Assembly (NCBI GenBank): GCA_030626845.1
Contig: DAOUTG010000020.1
Span: 1 to 35,527 of the forward strand
Direction of reading: 5' to 3'
DNA: 35,527 nucleotides
Source of the DNA: Methylococcaceae bacterium
GTDB lineage: Bacteria; Pseudomonadota; Gammaproteobacteria; Methylococcales; Methylomonadaceae
Below the pieces are notes generated by a model. That model made no database searches. It was not told the origin of the DNA and saw nothing but the letters and a program-made list of their open reading frames with translations. The position numbers were made by a program, and so were the translations under genes. How positions within the stretch are numbered: the first letter of the stretch is position 1; each line of letters begins with the position of its first letter. Below are positions 23,417 to 32,210 of the stretch, piece after piece.

Positions 23417-23498
23417 TGTAGGTGCAGATTCATCTGCATTGTGCGGATAAATCCGCACCTACAAATGCAAGCGGATAAATCCGCACCTACAAATGCAA
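23417..23498. repeat. REP-like block: two perfect 28-bp direct repeats plus an inverted degenerate copy
   Basis: A 28-bp unit beginning GCGGATAAATCCGCACCTAC occurs at 23443-23470 and again, identical and adjacent, at 23471-23498. The preceding TTGTAGGTGCAGATTCATCT (from 23417) is a near-complement with about three mismatches, so the block can fold into a long hairpin. Each unit also holds its own GCGGAT-AA-ATCCGC stem. It lies between the convergent stops of the binding-protein and gnnB genes and may stop transcription. Confidence 0.8.
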
Positions 23499-23501
23499 GT
23501 A

Positions 23502-24593
23502 TTAAAATAATCCCTTAATAACATCAGTAATTTTTATGATAGTTTCATCATTAATATTGGCACAAATGGGTAATGATAAGCAATTAGCGGCAACAGATTC
23601 GGTTATGGGGAGTGATAAACCCTTACATTCCGCTTTAAAAACATTTTGTTGATGCAAAGGAACAGGATAATAAATCGCACAGCCAATTTTTTGTGCTTGT
23701 AAGACTTTTAGAATTTCATCACGGCGTTCAGATAATAAAGTATATTGATGATAAACATGAATCCCTATCTTATCTTCAAAGGGCGTTATTACAGGTAAGT
23801 CAGCCATTAATTGGGAATATAAATGCGCGCTATCTCGGCGTGCTTGATTATAATCATCAATGCGTTTTAATTTAGCCCGTAAAACCACCGCTTGTATTTC
23901 ATCCAAACGACTGTTAAAACCAATCACATCATGATAATAACGTTCACCTGAACCATGATTACGCAATTGCTTTACTTTGGCTGCAATTTCATCGGAATTA
24001 GTAGCAACTAAGCCACCATCACCAAAAGCCCCTAAATTTTTACTGGGGAAAAAACTATAACCTGCGGCATCTCCCATAGAGCCTGTTTGCTTGCCTTCTA
24101 TACTCGCACCAAATGATTGTGCGCAATCTTCAATGAGTTTCAGATTATGCTGTTCACACAATGATTTAATCGCCACCATATTAACGGGTTGACCAAACAA
24201 ATGCACAGGTAGAATCGCACGGGTTTTAGACGTAATCGCTTTTTTAATTTCGTCTAAGTTAATATTAAAAGTCTTTGGCTCTATATCTACAAAAATAGGT
24301 TTTGCACCGATATATTTTATTGCTTCTGCGGTGGCAATAAAGGTAAAAGCCGTGGTAATCACCTCATCACCTGCTTTAATCCCTGCGGCTAATAATGCTA
24401 AATGTAACGCATCTGTTCCAGAGGCAACCCCTATGGTATGTTTTACTCCTAAATAACTCGCGGCTTCTTTTTCAAAAGCTTGTACGTTTTTCCCCAAAAT
24501 AAAAGTACAATTGCTTAGTGTTTGAGCCAATCCTATTTCAATTTCATCTTTAATATCGGTGTATTGTGCTTTGAGGTTTACCATCGGTATCAT
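23502..24593 (-). CDS. gnnB: DegT/DnrJ/EryC1-type sugar-nucleotide aminotransferase, GnnB-like
   Basis: PLP-dependent aminotransferase of 363 residues. The cofactor Lys is in YSFFPSKNLGAFGDGG (Lys185), with the family segments GVASGTDALHLALLAAG, TTAFTFIATAEAI and PVHLFGQPV before it and LRNHGSGERYYHDVIGFNSR after it. The next upstream gene encodes a GnnA-like dehydrogenase. In Acidithiobacillus and Leptospira, GnnA and GnnB convert UDP-GlcNAc through a 3-keto form to UDP-GlcNAc3N, used for amide-linked lipid A. WbpE of the O-antigen pathway is a close relative and cannot be excluded. Confidence 0.75.
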   Translation of the reverse strand: MIPMVNLKAQYTDIKDEIEIGLAQTLSNCTFILGKNVQAFEKEAASYLGVKHTIGVASGTDALHLALLAAGIKAGDEVITTAFTFIATAEAIKYIGAKPIFVDIEPKTFNINLDEIKKAITSKTRAILPVHLFGQPVNMVAIKSLCEQHNLKLIEDCAQSFGASIEGKQTGSMGDAAGYSFFPSKNLGAFGDGGLVATNSDEIAAKVKQLRNHGSGERYYHDVIGFNSRLDEIQAVVLRAKLKRIDDYNQARRDSAHLYSQLMADLPVITPFEDKIGIHVYHQYTLLSERRDEILKVLQAQKIGCAIYYPVPLHQQNVFKAECKGLSLPITESVAANCLSLPICANINDETIIKITDVIKGLF

Positions 24594-24627
24594 GAGTTAA
24601 TGCCTTTTTTCTTTATGAAATACAGTG

Positions 24628-25566
24628 CTATTTATTAGCTAATAATTGCGTAATTTTAATTGCTGTTGCTAAGGCACGTTTCCCAGCTTCCCCAGAAACT
24701 AAAGGGTTTGTTCCTGTTTGAATACAGCCTATAAAATGTTTAATTTCTTCAAGCAAGGCATCTCCGCCTTCAAAAACAAACTCTTCTGTTTCTATTTCAG
24801 GGATTCCTGGAAACATTTCTTTATCCCCTGTGCGGTGTTTTGTGAGTATTTTGTTTTGAAAGTCAACAGAAATATAAGAGCAGGGACGAAACATTCGCAT
24901 TTTACGTTCAATTTTCATACTGATACGACTGGCGGTGACATTAGCGACGCAACCATTTTTGAAGGTTAAACGCGCATTAGCTATATCTGTGCCTTGCGTT
25001 AAAACGGCTGTACCACTGGCATCTATTCGTTCTACTTCACTATCAACTAAAGCCAAAATAATATCTATATCATGAATCATTAAATCTAAAACCACACTAA
25101 CATCATTAGCACGAGGATTAAACGGTGACAAACGATGAGATTCAATAAATAAAGGTTTATTTTCACTTTCATCTAAACCTAAGATAGCGGGGTTAAAGCG
25201 TTCTAAATGACCTACTTGTAAAATTAAATTTTTATCCTTTGCAATCCTAATCAGTTCATTGGCTTCTTCAACTGTAACAGTAATCGGTTTTTCAACTAAA
25301 ACATGAACCCCAGCCATTAAAAAATCTTTTGATACTTGATGATGAAGGCTGGTTGGAACAACAATACTCACTGCATCCACTTGAGATAATATTGTTTTAT
25401 AATCAGTAACAGCTTTTGTATTATATTTTTGAGAAATTTCCTTTGCAATTACTGGGTCAATATCAACAATGGCAACTAATTCACAATCAAGATGGTTTGC
25501 ATATTTTTCAGCGTGAAATTTTCCAAGATAACCTGTCCCGATTACTGCACATTTAAGTTTTTTCAT
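24628..25566 (-). CDS. gnnA: Gfo/Idh/MocA-type UDP-sugar 3-dehydrogenase, GnnA-like
   Basis: NAD-dependent oxidoreductase of 312 residues. The Rossmann motif is AVIGTGYLGKFHAEKYA (7-23), the catalytic Lys lies in HVLVEKPITV, and the GnnA-like region RLSPFNPRANDVSVVLDLMI followed by HDIDIIL matches proteins found in lipid A gene clusters of other bacteria. It would oxidise UDP-GlcNAc at C3 so that the following gene product can add the amino group. It is 34 bp upstream of gnnB in the same direction. No lpxA, lpxB or O-antigen genes are nearby, so the pair is detached from the usual lpx cluster. WbpB is the main alternative. Confidence 0.72.
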   Translation of the reverse strand: MKKLKCAVIGTGYLGKFHAEKYANHLDCELVAIVDIDPVIAKEISQKYNTKAVTDYKTILSQVDAVSIVVPTSLHHQVSKDFLMAGVHVLVEKPITVTVEEANELIRIAKDKNLILQVGHLERFNPAILGLDESENKPLFIESHRLSPFNPRANDVSVVLDLMIHDIDIILALVDSEVERIDASGTAVLTQGTDIANARLTFKNGCVANVTASRISMKIERKMRMFRPCSYISVDFQNKILTKHRTGDKEMFPGIPEIETEEFVFEGGDALLEEIKHFIGCIQTGTNPLVSGEAGKRALATAIKITQLLANK

Positions 25567-25603
25567 GTAAATAAAGATTAATTATAAATAAAATTATCGG
25601 CGT

Positions 25604-25626
25604 AAAATATAGCTAAACTAAGCTAT
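25604..25626 (-). terminator. Weak hairpin at the copA stop codon
   Basis: ATAGCT and AGCTAT (25609-25614 and 25621-25626) form a short stem over the copA stop codon, followed on the minus strand by TATTTTA. It may partly separate copA from gnnA transcription. Confidence 0.35.
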
Positions 25627-27869
25627 TTTAATTTAATCCAACGCAGACGATTGGCATTACTAACGACAGTGAGTGAAGATATTGCCATTGCAGCCCCTGC
25701 AATCATAGGGTTAAGCAATACCCCAAAAAGAGGATAAAACAAACCCGCTGCAACAGGGATACTTAGGGTATTGTAAAAAAAAGCCCCTATTAAATTTTGT
25801 TTAATATTTGTTAATGTTGCTTTTGATAAGTTCATCGTTTCAGCAATTTTTAAAAGTGAGCCTTGTAAAATAACAATATCGGCACTTTCTATCGCAATAT
25901 CTGTCCCTGTACCAATAGCAAAACCTACATCGGCTTGTGCTAATGCGGGGGCATCATTAATGCCATCTCCCACCATCCCTACTTTTTCACCTTGTTGCTG
26001 CAATTTTTTTATCACAATGGCTTTATCTTCAGGTAATACCTGCGCTCGAACCTCAGTAATTCCTGCTTGTTTGGCAATTGCTTTGGCAGTGATTTCATTA
26101 TCCCCCGTCACCATTAATATTTTTACCCCCAATTTTTTTAATTGTTGTACGGCAATAATAGAGTCTTGTTTAATGGGATCAGCTACACTGATAATTGCCG
26201 CTATTTGTTGATTAATTGCTAATAGCATCGGTGTCTGACCTAAGGCTGATAAATGTTCAAGTTTTTTAATATAGTCACTATAATTAATTCCCTTATCATC
26301 CATTAAGGCGACATTACCAAATAGAATCTTTTGTTCCGCAATTTCACCACTAATCCCATGACCTGCAATCGCATTAAAAGATTTTACTTTTTGCAATTTT
26401 ATTTTTTTCTCCGCAGCTTTGGCTAAAATAGCGGCTGCTAAGGGGTGTTCTGAACCTGATTCAATACTTGCCGCTAATTGTAAGACTTTATTTTTATCAA
26501 GATCAATAAATGTTTCTATATGAGTTACCGTGGGTTTTCCTATTGTCACTGTCCCTGTTTTATCCAATACTATACAGCTTAATTTACCCACTGTTTGTAA
26601 GGCATCGCCCTTACGAATTAAAATGCCCGCGTGCGCTGCACGACCCACTGAAACCATAACCGAAATAGGCGTTGCTAAACCTAAAGCACAAGGACAAGCA
26701 ATCACTAATACGGTCATCGAAGTTACAAAAGCATAACCTAAGGCAGGCTCTGGCGCGAAGATATACCAAATGAAAAAGGTTAATAGAGCAATAGCAACCA
26801 CAATGGGAACAAAAATACTTGAAATTTTATCGGCTAATTTTGCAATTTCAGGTTTACTAGATTGTGCTTGGCGGACACTTTCTATAATTTGAGATAATGC
26901 GGTATCTCGTCCTATTCGCGTGGCAGTAAAGAGGAAACTCCCCTGTTGATTCATTGTTCCTGCAACAACGCTTGTCCCTATAACTTTTTCAACGGGTATA
27001 GGTTCACCCGTTAGCATTGATTCATCAATCGTCGAATGACCTTCTATCAATTCCCCATCAACCGCAATTTTTTCACCTGGGCGAACTCTTAGTGTTTCAC
27101 CTAAACCCACTTCCTCAATAGCAATATCTTGTTCAACCCCTTCTCTAATCACTCGTGCTGTTCTTGGTTGTAAACCAATTAAATTTCGGATAGCTTCTGA
27201 GGTTCTTCCTCTAGCACGGGTTTCTAATCCTGCGCCTAAATTAATAAAAGCTAAAATAATAACCGAGGCTTCAAAATAAGCATGGGTAGAAAGAGAGGGA
27301 AGCGATTGATAATAATCTAACACCACACAAGAATAAATCCAAGCAGATCCTGTCCCTAAAGTAATCAGGGTATCCATATTGGTCTGTTTTAATTTGAGTG
27401 CTTTAAATGCTCCCCTATAAATAGACCAGCCTGAATAAATTAAAACAGCAAAAGTTAACAAGGCTATTTGTGGCCAAAACCATTGACCTGTATTTGAGCC
27501 TATTTCAGGTAACCAGTCAAGGTGACTAAATATCATCAGTGGTACGCCAAATCCTGCGGCAACCGCTGCTTTTTTTATTAAAACCCGATAGCGTTCTAAT
27601 TCTTGTTGTTCTTGTTGATGAGGATCTTCAAAAGCTTCCATGACTGCCGCATCATAACCCGCTTCTTTAACTGCTTTTATTAACAACTCATAGTCGGCAG
27701 AACCTTTTACTGTTGCCGAGTGATCTGCGAAATTAACGCTAACAAAAATAACGCCATCGACACTTTTTAGTGAACCTTCCACAGCCCCTACACAACCTGC
27801 ACAGCTCATTCCGAGAATAGATAATCTTAGTTGATTATCAGTCTGTTCTAATTTTTTCTGTATACTCAT
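25623..27869 (-). CDS. copA: Copper-translocating P1B-type ATPase CopA
   Basis: Inner-membrane Cu(I) exporter of 748 residues. One N-terminal HMA domain carries the copper site [10 protein letters not shown] (Cys23, Cys26). The actuator domain has TGEP, the transmembrane copper motif is CPC (392-394), the phosphorylated Asp is in DKTGT (Asp436), and SEHPLA and [20 protein letters not shown] complete the ATP-binding and hinge regions. The ATG at 27869 is preferred over an in-frame GTG at 27881, because GTGGA lies at ribosome-site distance before it. A CopZ-like gene sits 108 bp upstream on the same strand. In a methanotroph, copper import for methane monooxygenase makes such export capacity expected. 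Confidence 0.95.
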   Translation of the reverse strand: MSIQKKLEQTDNQLRLSILGMSCAGCVGAVEGSLKSVDGVIFVSVNFADHSATVKGSADYELLIKAVKEAGYDAAVMEAFEDPHQQEQQELERYRVLIKKAAVAAGFGVPLMIFSHLDWLPEIGSNTGQWFWPQIALLTFAVLIYSGWSIYRGAFKALKLKQTNMDTLITLGTGSAWIYSCVVLDYYQSLPSLSTHAYFEASVIILAFINLGAGLETRARGRTSEAIRNLIGLQPRTARVIREGVEQDIAIEEVGLGETLRVRPGEKIAVDGELIEGHSTIDESMLTGEPIPVEKVIGTSVVAGTMNQQGSFLFTATRIGRDTALSQIIESVRQAQSSKPEIAKLADKISSIFVPIVVAIALLTFFIWYIFAPEPALGYAFVTSMTVLVIACPCALGLATPISVMVSVGRAAHAGILIRKGDALQTVGKLSCIVLDKTGTVTIGKPTVTHIETFIDLDKNKVLQLAASIESGSEHPLAAAILAKAAEKKIKLQKVKSFNAIAGHGISGEIAEQKILFGNVALMDDKGINYSDYIKKLEHLSALGQTPMLLAINQQIAAIISVADPIKQDSIIAVQQLKKLGVKILMVTGDNEITAKAIAKQAGITEVRAQVLPEDKAIVIKKLQQQGEKVGMVGDGINDAPALAQADVGFAIGTGTDIAIESADIVILQGSLLKIAETMNLSKATLTNIKQNLIGAFFYNTLSIPVAAGLFYPLFGVLLNPMIAGAAMAISSLTVVSNANRLRWIKLK

Positions 27870-27977
27870 AAAATAATCCACAATAAAATTTTAGTAGCCC
27901 GTATAAAGTTTGTGGAATAGAACAGGAACATGCCTCTCGTATTCTGCAAGTTACATAAGGGCTACAATTCTTATTCC

Positions 27978-28187
27978 TTATACAACTTTATAACCTGCTT
28001 CGGTAATAACACTAATAATTGCCTCTTCATTGGTATTTTCCAATTTAAATTCAACTTCAATTTTATTATCTTTATGACTCGCTATCACTTTAGTGATACC
28101 CTCAACAGCTTCTAGTTTATGCTTTGCATTTGTTTCACAGCCACCACACTTCATACCAGTTACATTTAAAAATATTGATTTAGACAT
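27978..28187 (-). CDS. Heavy-metal-associated domain protein, CopZ-like copper chaperone
   Basis: Single HMA domain of 69 residues with the metal-binding motif GMKCGGCET (Cys at 14 and 17) after a first beta strand IFLNVT, and the usual ending ITEAGYKVV. It probably binds Cu(I) in the cytoplasm and passes it to the N-terminal domain of CopA, encoded just downstream in the same direction. The GG between the two Cys residues is unlike the more common xSxC form, but occurs in the family. A GGAGAAAG ribosome site precedes the ATG. Confidence 0.85.
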   Translation of the reverse strand: MSKSIFLNVTGMKCGGCETNAKHKLEAVEGITKVIASHKDNKIEVEFKLENTNEEAIISVITEAGYKVV

Positions 28188-28412
28188 TTCTTTCTCCTAC
28201 TAAATTTCACAAAACGAGATGATACTTAAGCAATAATTGGGTATTATGTTACCTAATTTAGCTATATAAAAAAGTCGATATTTAAACACCTATAATATAG
28301 GGTAGATAAATTAAATACTGAGTAATTCAAAACTTATTCCATTTTCAGTTAGCAACCCAATTAATCACTTACTATTAGTAAGCACTTTACCTTAACGAGT
28401 CGATAGAAAACA

Positions 28413-28850
28413 ATGATTTTAAAATTATTTTTTAGCAGTTTCCTTATTTTAGTTAGTTTTAATCTTTTAGCAACGGAATTAGGACAACTAACCTCTGAAC
28501 AATTAGAAAACTTACAGCAACAACAAAACCCATTAGTTATTGATGTTCGTACCACCAAAGAATGGACACAAACAGGTATTATTCCGAATAGTCATCCTTT
28601 ACAGTTTTTTGATGAGCGAGGACATTTTGATGAAGAAGAATGGTTAGCTGATTTAAAAAAGTTACAAGAAAATAGTAATCAAGCCATTGTACTAGTCTGT
28701 CGTTCAGGTAGTCGCTCCGGTAAAGTCGGTGAATTTTTAACTAAAAAATTAGGCATGAAAAATATCCATCATCTGTCTAATGGTATTCAACAATGGCTTA
28801 AAACTCGTCATAAATTAGTTGAAAATTGTCATCCTAATAAAACGTGTTAA
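28413..28850 (+). CDS. Periplasmic rhodanese-like protein
   Basis: Single-domain rhodanese of 145 residues with an N-terminal signal peptide (about 1-20, ending LLATE), so it acts in the periplasm. Domain landmarks are LVIDVRTTKEW (42-52), the active-site loop CRSGSRSGK with Cys96, and HLSNGIQQWL near the end. Rhodaneses move sulfane sulfur; the acceptor here is unknown. It ends 4 bp before the hflD start and so probably heads the hflD-ABC-mutL-miaA run. A Cys-containing tail (ENCHPNKTC) is unusual and might carry a second thiol function. Confidence 0.85.
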   Translation: MILKLFFSSFLILVSFNLLATELGQLTSEQLENLQQQQNPLVIDVRTTKEWTQTGIIPNSHPLQFFDERGHFDEEEWLADLKKLQENSNQAIVLVCRSGSRSGKVGEFLTKKLGMKNIHHLSNGIQQWLKTRHKLVENCHPNKTC

Positions 28851-28854
28851 AAAT

Positions 28855-29481
28855 ATGTCAACTAACAAAACTTTTACTAATCAAACCATTGCCCTTGCAG
28901 GAATTGCTCAAGCAGCCGCTTTAGTTCAACAATTAGCAACCACAGGAAAAGCCGATGTGAATGCCTTGGAAGTCAGTATTGGTAGCCTACTAAAACTTGA
29001 CTCTCGTTCTGTAATTAATGTTTTCGATGACCTTACAGGCATTGAAGTTGGACTAAAGCAGCTCCAGCAACAAGTCACAGGGTATAATATTAAAAATCGT
29101 GAGCAAGCACGTTATGCCGCCTCATTAGTTTTTTTAGAACGACAATTGGTTAAACAACCTGATATGTTAAAAATCATTAAACAGGGTATTGAAAGAGTAC
29201 AATTGCAAACACAACATTTTGAATTAACCCATGAAAATATTCTAGCTAATTTAGGCGATATTTATTCTAATAGCTTAAGTAATATAAAACCACGGATTAT
29301 GGTTAATGGTGACTCGCAATTTTTAGAACGCCCCCTTATTGTCAACAAAATAAGAGCCTTGTTATTAGCAGGCGTTCGGTCTGCCCTTTTATGGCGACAA
29401 TGCGGCGGTACACGTTGGAAATTTATATTTTATCGTGGAAAATTACAAACAGAAGTTAAATTTTTATTAACCAAGGTTTAA
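28855..29481 (+). CDS. hflD: High-frequency lysogenization protein HflD homolog
   Basis: A 208-residue protein of the HflD family. It is peripheral to the inner membrane, and in E. coli it restrains phage lambda CII. Clear signatures are TNQTIALAGIAQAAALVQQL at the start, LLKLDSRSVINVFDDLTGIE in the middle and ALLLAGVRSALLWRQCGGTR with WKFIFYR near the end. The ATG at 28855 is chosen since the conserved protein begins with MSTNKTFTNQ and it avoids a long overlap with the rhodanese gene. In many gammaproteobacteria hflD sits between mnmA and purB; here neither neighbour is present. Confidence 0.92.
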   Translation: MSTNKTFTNQTIALAGIAQAAALVQQLATTGKADVNALEVSIGSLLKLDSRSVINVFDDLTGIEVGLKQLQQQVTGYNIKNREQARYAASLVFLERQLVKQPDMLKIIKQGIERVQLQTQHFELTHENILANLGDIYSNSLSNIKPRIMVNGDSQFLERPLIVNKIRALLLAGVRSALLWRQCGGTRWKFIFYRGKLQTEVKFLLTKV

Positions 29482-29486
29482 AATAA

Positions 29487-30407
29487 ATGTCAGCGTTAGT
29501 TCAAGTAACGGAGCTTTATCGTTATTATGCACAACATTGTGTCATCGAAAACTTAAATTTTAGTTTAAAAAAAGGGCAAATCTTAGGTTTTTTAGGCGTT
29601 AATGGCGCAGGTAAAACAACCACATTACAAATGTTATCGGGCAATCTTGCACCAACGGCTGGAAACATTAAAATTAAAGGGGTTGATTTACTCAAACAAC
29701 CATTACAAGCAAAACTTGCGCTAGGTTATCTACCTGAAACTCCCCCTCTATATAAAGATTTAACCGTGGATGAATTTTTAAGCTATTGTGCAAAACTACA
29801 CCACGTGTCTAATACTTTACAGCAAAAATCAATCAATAATAGCAAAGAACGTTGCGGACTAACCCAGGTGGGTAAACGATTAATTACTAATCTTTCCAAA
29901 GGTTATCAACAACGGGTTGGCATTGCACAAGCCATTTTACATAATCCTGATGTGATTATTCTTGATGAGCCTACGGTCGGTCTCGATCCCATTCAAATTA
30001 AGGATATTCGAAATTTAATTAAAGAATTAGGGCAAGAACACGGGATTATTGTCTCCAGCCATATTTTATCTGAAGTGCAAGAATTTTGTACCCATGTACA
30101 AATTATTCATCAAGGTAAATTAATATTAAAAGAAACGATTGCTGAACTTAACAACAAAATTACTTACCTTTGCCTTAAATTAACTACTCGCACAGCAATA
30201 GATAGTGCAAAACTTAAAACTATCAAGGGAATCACTGAGATTGAATCATTAGCGAATAATCAATATTTAATTCATCACCACAAAAGTGAAAATCCCACCG
30301 AAGCATTAACGGAATTAATTATTATCAATGGTTGGGGGTTAGAAGAAATTTCCCCCCTAAAACGTTCATTAGAAGATGTATTTCTAACTTTAACCGCTCA
30401 AACTTAA
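29487..30407 (+). CDS. ABC transporter ATP-binding protein (GldA/NatA-like), no permease partner nearby
   Basis: ATPase subunit of 306 residues of the GldA/CcmA-type ABC-2 exporter class. Walker A is GVNGAGKTTTLQMLSG (36-51), the signature loop is the class variant NLSKGYQQRVGIAQA, Walker B is VIILDEPTVGLD and the switch His is in IIVSSHILSE. The C-terminal domain (about 220-306) ends EISPLKRSLEDVFLTLTAQT, as in GldA. In relatives the next genes encode an ABC-2 permease and a GldG-like protein, but here mutL starts 6 bp after the stop. The partner must be elsewhere, or the gene is a leftover of a lost operon. Confidence 0.88.
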   Translation: MSALVQVTELYRYYAQHCVIENLNFSLKKGQILGFLGVNGAGKTTTLQMLSGNLAPTAGNIKIKGVDLLKQPLQAKLALGYLPETPPLYKDLTVDEFLSYCAKLHHVSNTLQQKSINNSKERCGLTQVGKRLITNLSKGYQQRVGIAQAILHNPDVIILDEPTVGLDPIQIKDIRNLIKELGQEHGIIVSSHILSEVQEFCTHVQIIHQGKLILKETIAELNNKITYLCLKLTTRTAIDSAKLKTIKGITEIESLANNQYLIHHHKSENPTEALTELIIINGWGLEEISPLKRSLEDVFLTLTAQT

Positions 30408-30412
30408 TCAAA

Positions 30413-32209
30413 ATGCGTATTTATTCTCTAGCCCCTCAGCTTATTAATCAAATTGCCGCAGGTGAAGTAGTTGAACGCCCCGCCTCTATTGTTAAAGAGT
30501 TGGTTGAAAACTGTTTTGATGCAGGTGCAATTCAAATAACTATCGACATAGAACAAGGGGGCGCTCGATTAATAAAAATTTATGACAATGGCTGTGGCAT
30601 TGAACAAGCTGATTTAACTTTAGCTTTATCACGTTATGCTACCAGTAAAATAAGCTCTTTAGATGATTTAGAACAGGTTAAAAGCATGGGGTTTAGAGGT
30701 GAGGCATTATCCAGCATTAGTTCTGTTGCAAAACTTTCTTTAACCTCAAAGACGACAAAGAGTGATTATGCTTGGTGTATTTCAACGGACGGCGCAGAAG
30801 CTGTTTTTGATATTCAACCCGCAGCACACCCTCAAGGCACAACTGTTAAAGTTGAAGACCTTTTTTATAACACCCCTGCACGCCGTAAATTTTTAAAAAC
30901 CGAAAAAACCGAATTTTCACATATTGAAAATTTAATTAAAAAAATGGCATTAAGTCGTTTTGATATTGGGTTCAAATTAACCCATAATCAACGTGAAATT
31001 ATCAATTTAAAAATCGCCGATACTGAGTTATTACAGCAACAACGAATCGCCAGTATTTTTAGGGCTGAATTTATAAAAAACTCCCTAAAAATAGATTTTA
31101 TTGCCTCAGGGTTACAATTAACGGGTTGGGTTGGACTCCCTACATTTTCACGTAGTCAGCCAGATAGACAATATTTTTATGTTAATCAACGTTTAATAAA
31201 AGACCGCTTAATTTCTCACGCGGTCAAAAAGGCTTATCAAGATGTGATGTTTCATGGTCGTCATCCTGTCTTTGTATTGTATTTAAGCTTAGACCCTGCT
31301 TTAGTTGATGTTAACGCCCATCCTGCTAAACTTGAGGTGCGATTTAGAGAAGGTCGTTTAGTGCATGATTTTTTATTTCGTGCTTTGCATCGAAGTATTG
31401 CCGAACAACGTCCTTCAAGCCCAGAAGGGGGAGGTATTGAATCTCAAGCTGTGGATTACGATATTCCCGCCCCTATCAAACAACAATTAGTATCATCCCC
31501 TTCATTTCAATATGCCTCTTTAACAGTACAATCCGCTGTGCCTTTTAATATTGCTGAGAAAACTCAAAACTACGTTATTCAACCACAAATAGAAGACAAT
31601 GAAGTAACGTTATCGGCGGATAATTTTCCACCATTAGGTTACGCGATGGCACATTTGCATAGTATTTATATCTTATCTGAAACTCAAAAAGGGATGATTT
31701 TAGTTGATGCACACGCAGCTCACGAACGTATTACCTATGAACGATTAAAAAAACAATATCACCAAGAAGCTATTGCCAATCAACCGTTATTATTACCCGT
31801 TAGAATTTCAGTGACCTCAAACGAAGCTGATTTAGCCGAACAGCAACAAGCTATTTTTAATGCTTTAGGTTTTGAAATCAATCGCATTGACCTTCAAACA
31901 TTATTATTGCGTTCAGTTCCTCTGTTATTAGCCAAAGCGGATAATGAAACCCTAGTTCGTGATGTTTTAGCAGATATTACAGCACAGGGGAGTAGTGAGC
32001 GGATAGAAGAACGAACTAATGAAATGTTAGCCACCATGGCCTGTCATGGTTCAGTGAGGGCAAAGCGGCGTTTGACTATTGAAGAAATGAACGCCTTGTT
32101 ACGAGAAATGGAACAAACGGAACGCATTGGACAATGTAATCATGGGCGACCTACTTGGATTAATTTAACCCATGCTGAATTAGATCAATTTTTTTTACGG
32201 GGTCAATAA
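30413..32209 (+). CDS. mutL: DNA mismatch repair protein MutL (endonuclease type)
   Basis: Links MutS recognition to strand removal. The GHKL ATPase half shows ENCFDAGA, DNGCGIEQAD, SMGFRGEALSSI and TPARRKFLK. The C-terminal half carries DAHAAHERITYE (from Asp432), the nicking-endonuclease pattern DQHA-x2-E-x4-E with Ala for Gln, plus ACHGSVRAKRR and the zinc motif variant CNHGRP. This points to a MutL that nicks DNA itself, as in bacteria without MutH. At 598 residues it is of normal length. The ATG at 30413 begins the conserved MRIYSLAPQLINQIAAGEVV; a longer frame from 30332 would overlap the ABC gene. It is followed one base later by miaA. Confidence 0.95.
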   Translation: MRIYSLAPQLINQIAAGEVVERPASIVKELVENCFDAGAIQITIDIEQGGARLIKIYDNGCGIEQADLTLALSRYATSKISSLDDLEQVKSMGFRGEALSSISSVAKLSLTSKTTKSDYAWCISTDGAEAVFDIQPAAHPQGTTVKVEDLFYNTPARRKFLKTEKTEFSHIENLIKKMALSRFDIGFKLTHNQREIINLKIADTELLQQQRIASIFRAEFIKNSLKIDFIASGLQLTGWVGLPTFSRSQPDRQYFYVNQRLIKDRLISHAVKKAYQDVMFHGRHPVFVLYLSLDPALVDVNAHPAKLEVRFREGRLVHDFLFRALHRSIAEQRPSSPEGGGIESQAVDYDIPAPIKQQLVSSPSFQYASLTVQSAVPFNIAEKTQNYVIQPQIEDNEVTLSADNFPPLGYAMAHLHSIYILSETQKGMILVDAHAAHERITYERLKKQYHQEAIANQPLLLPVRISVTSNEADLAEQQQAIFNALGFEINRIDLQTLLLRSVPLLLAKADNETLVRDVLADITAQGSSERIEERTNEMLATMACHGSVRAKRRLTIEEMNALLREMEQTERIGQCNHGRPTWINLTHAELDQFFLRGQ

Positions 32210-32210
32210 A

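Noticed and set aside
23417-23498. CRISPR array
   Set aside because: The two 28-bp repeats are directly adjacent with no spacers, there are only two, and no cas genes are present.
30332-30412. Earlier in-frame start for MutL inside the ABC gene
   Set aside because: It would add 27 residues before the conserved MRIYSLAPQL start and overlap the upstream gene by 76 bases.
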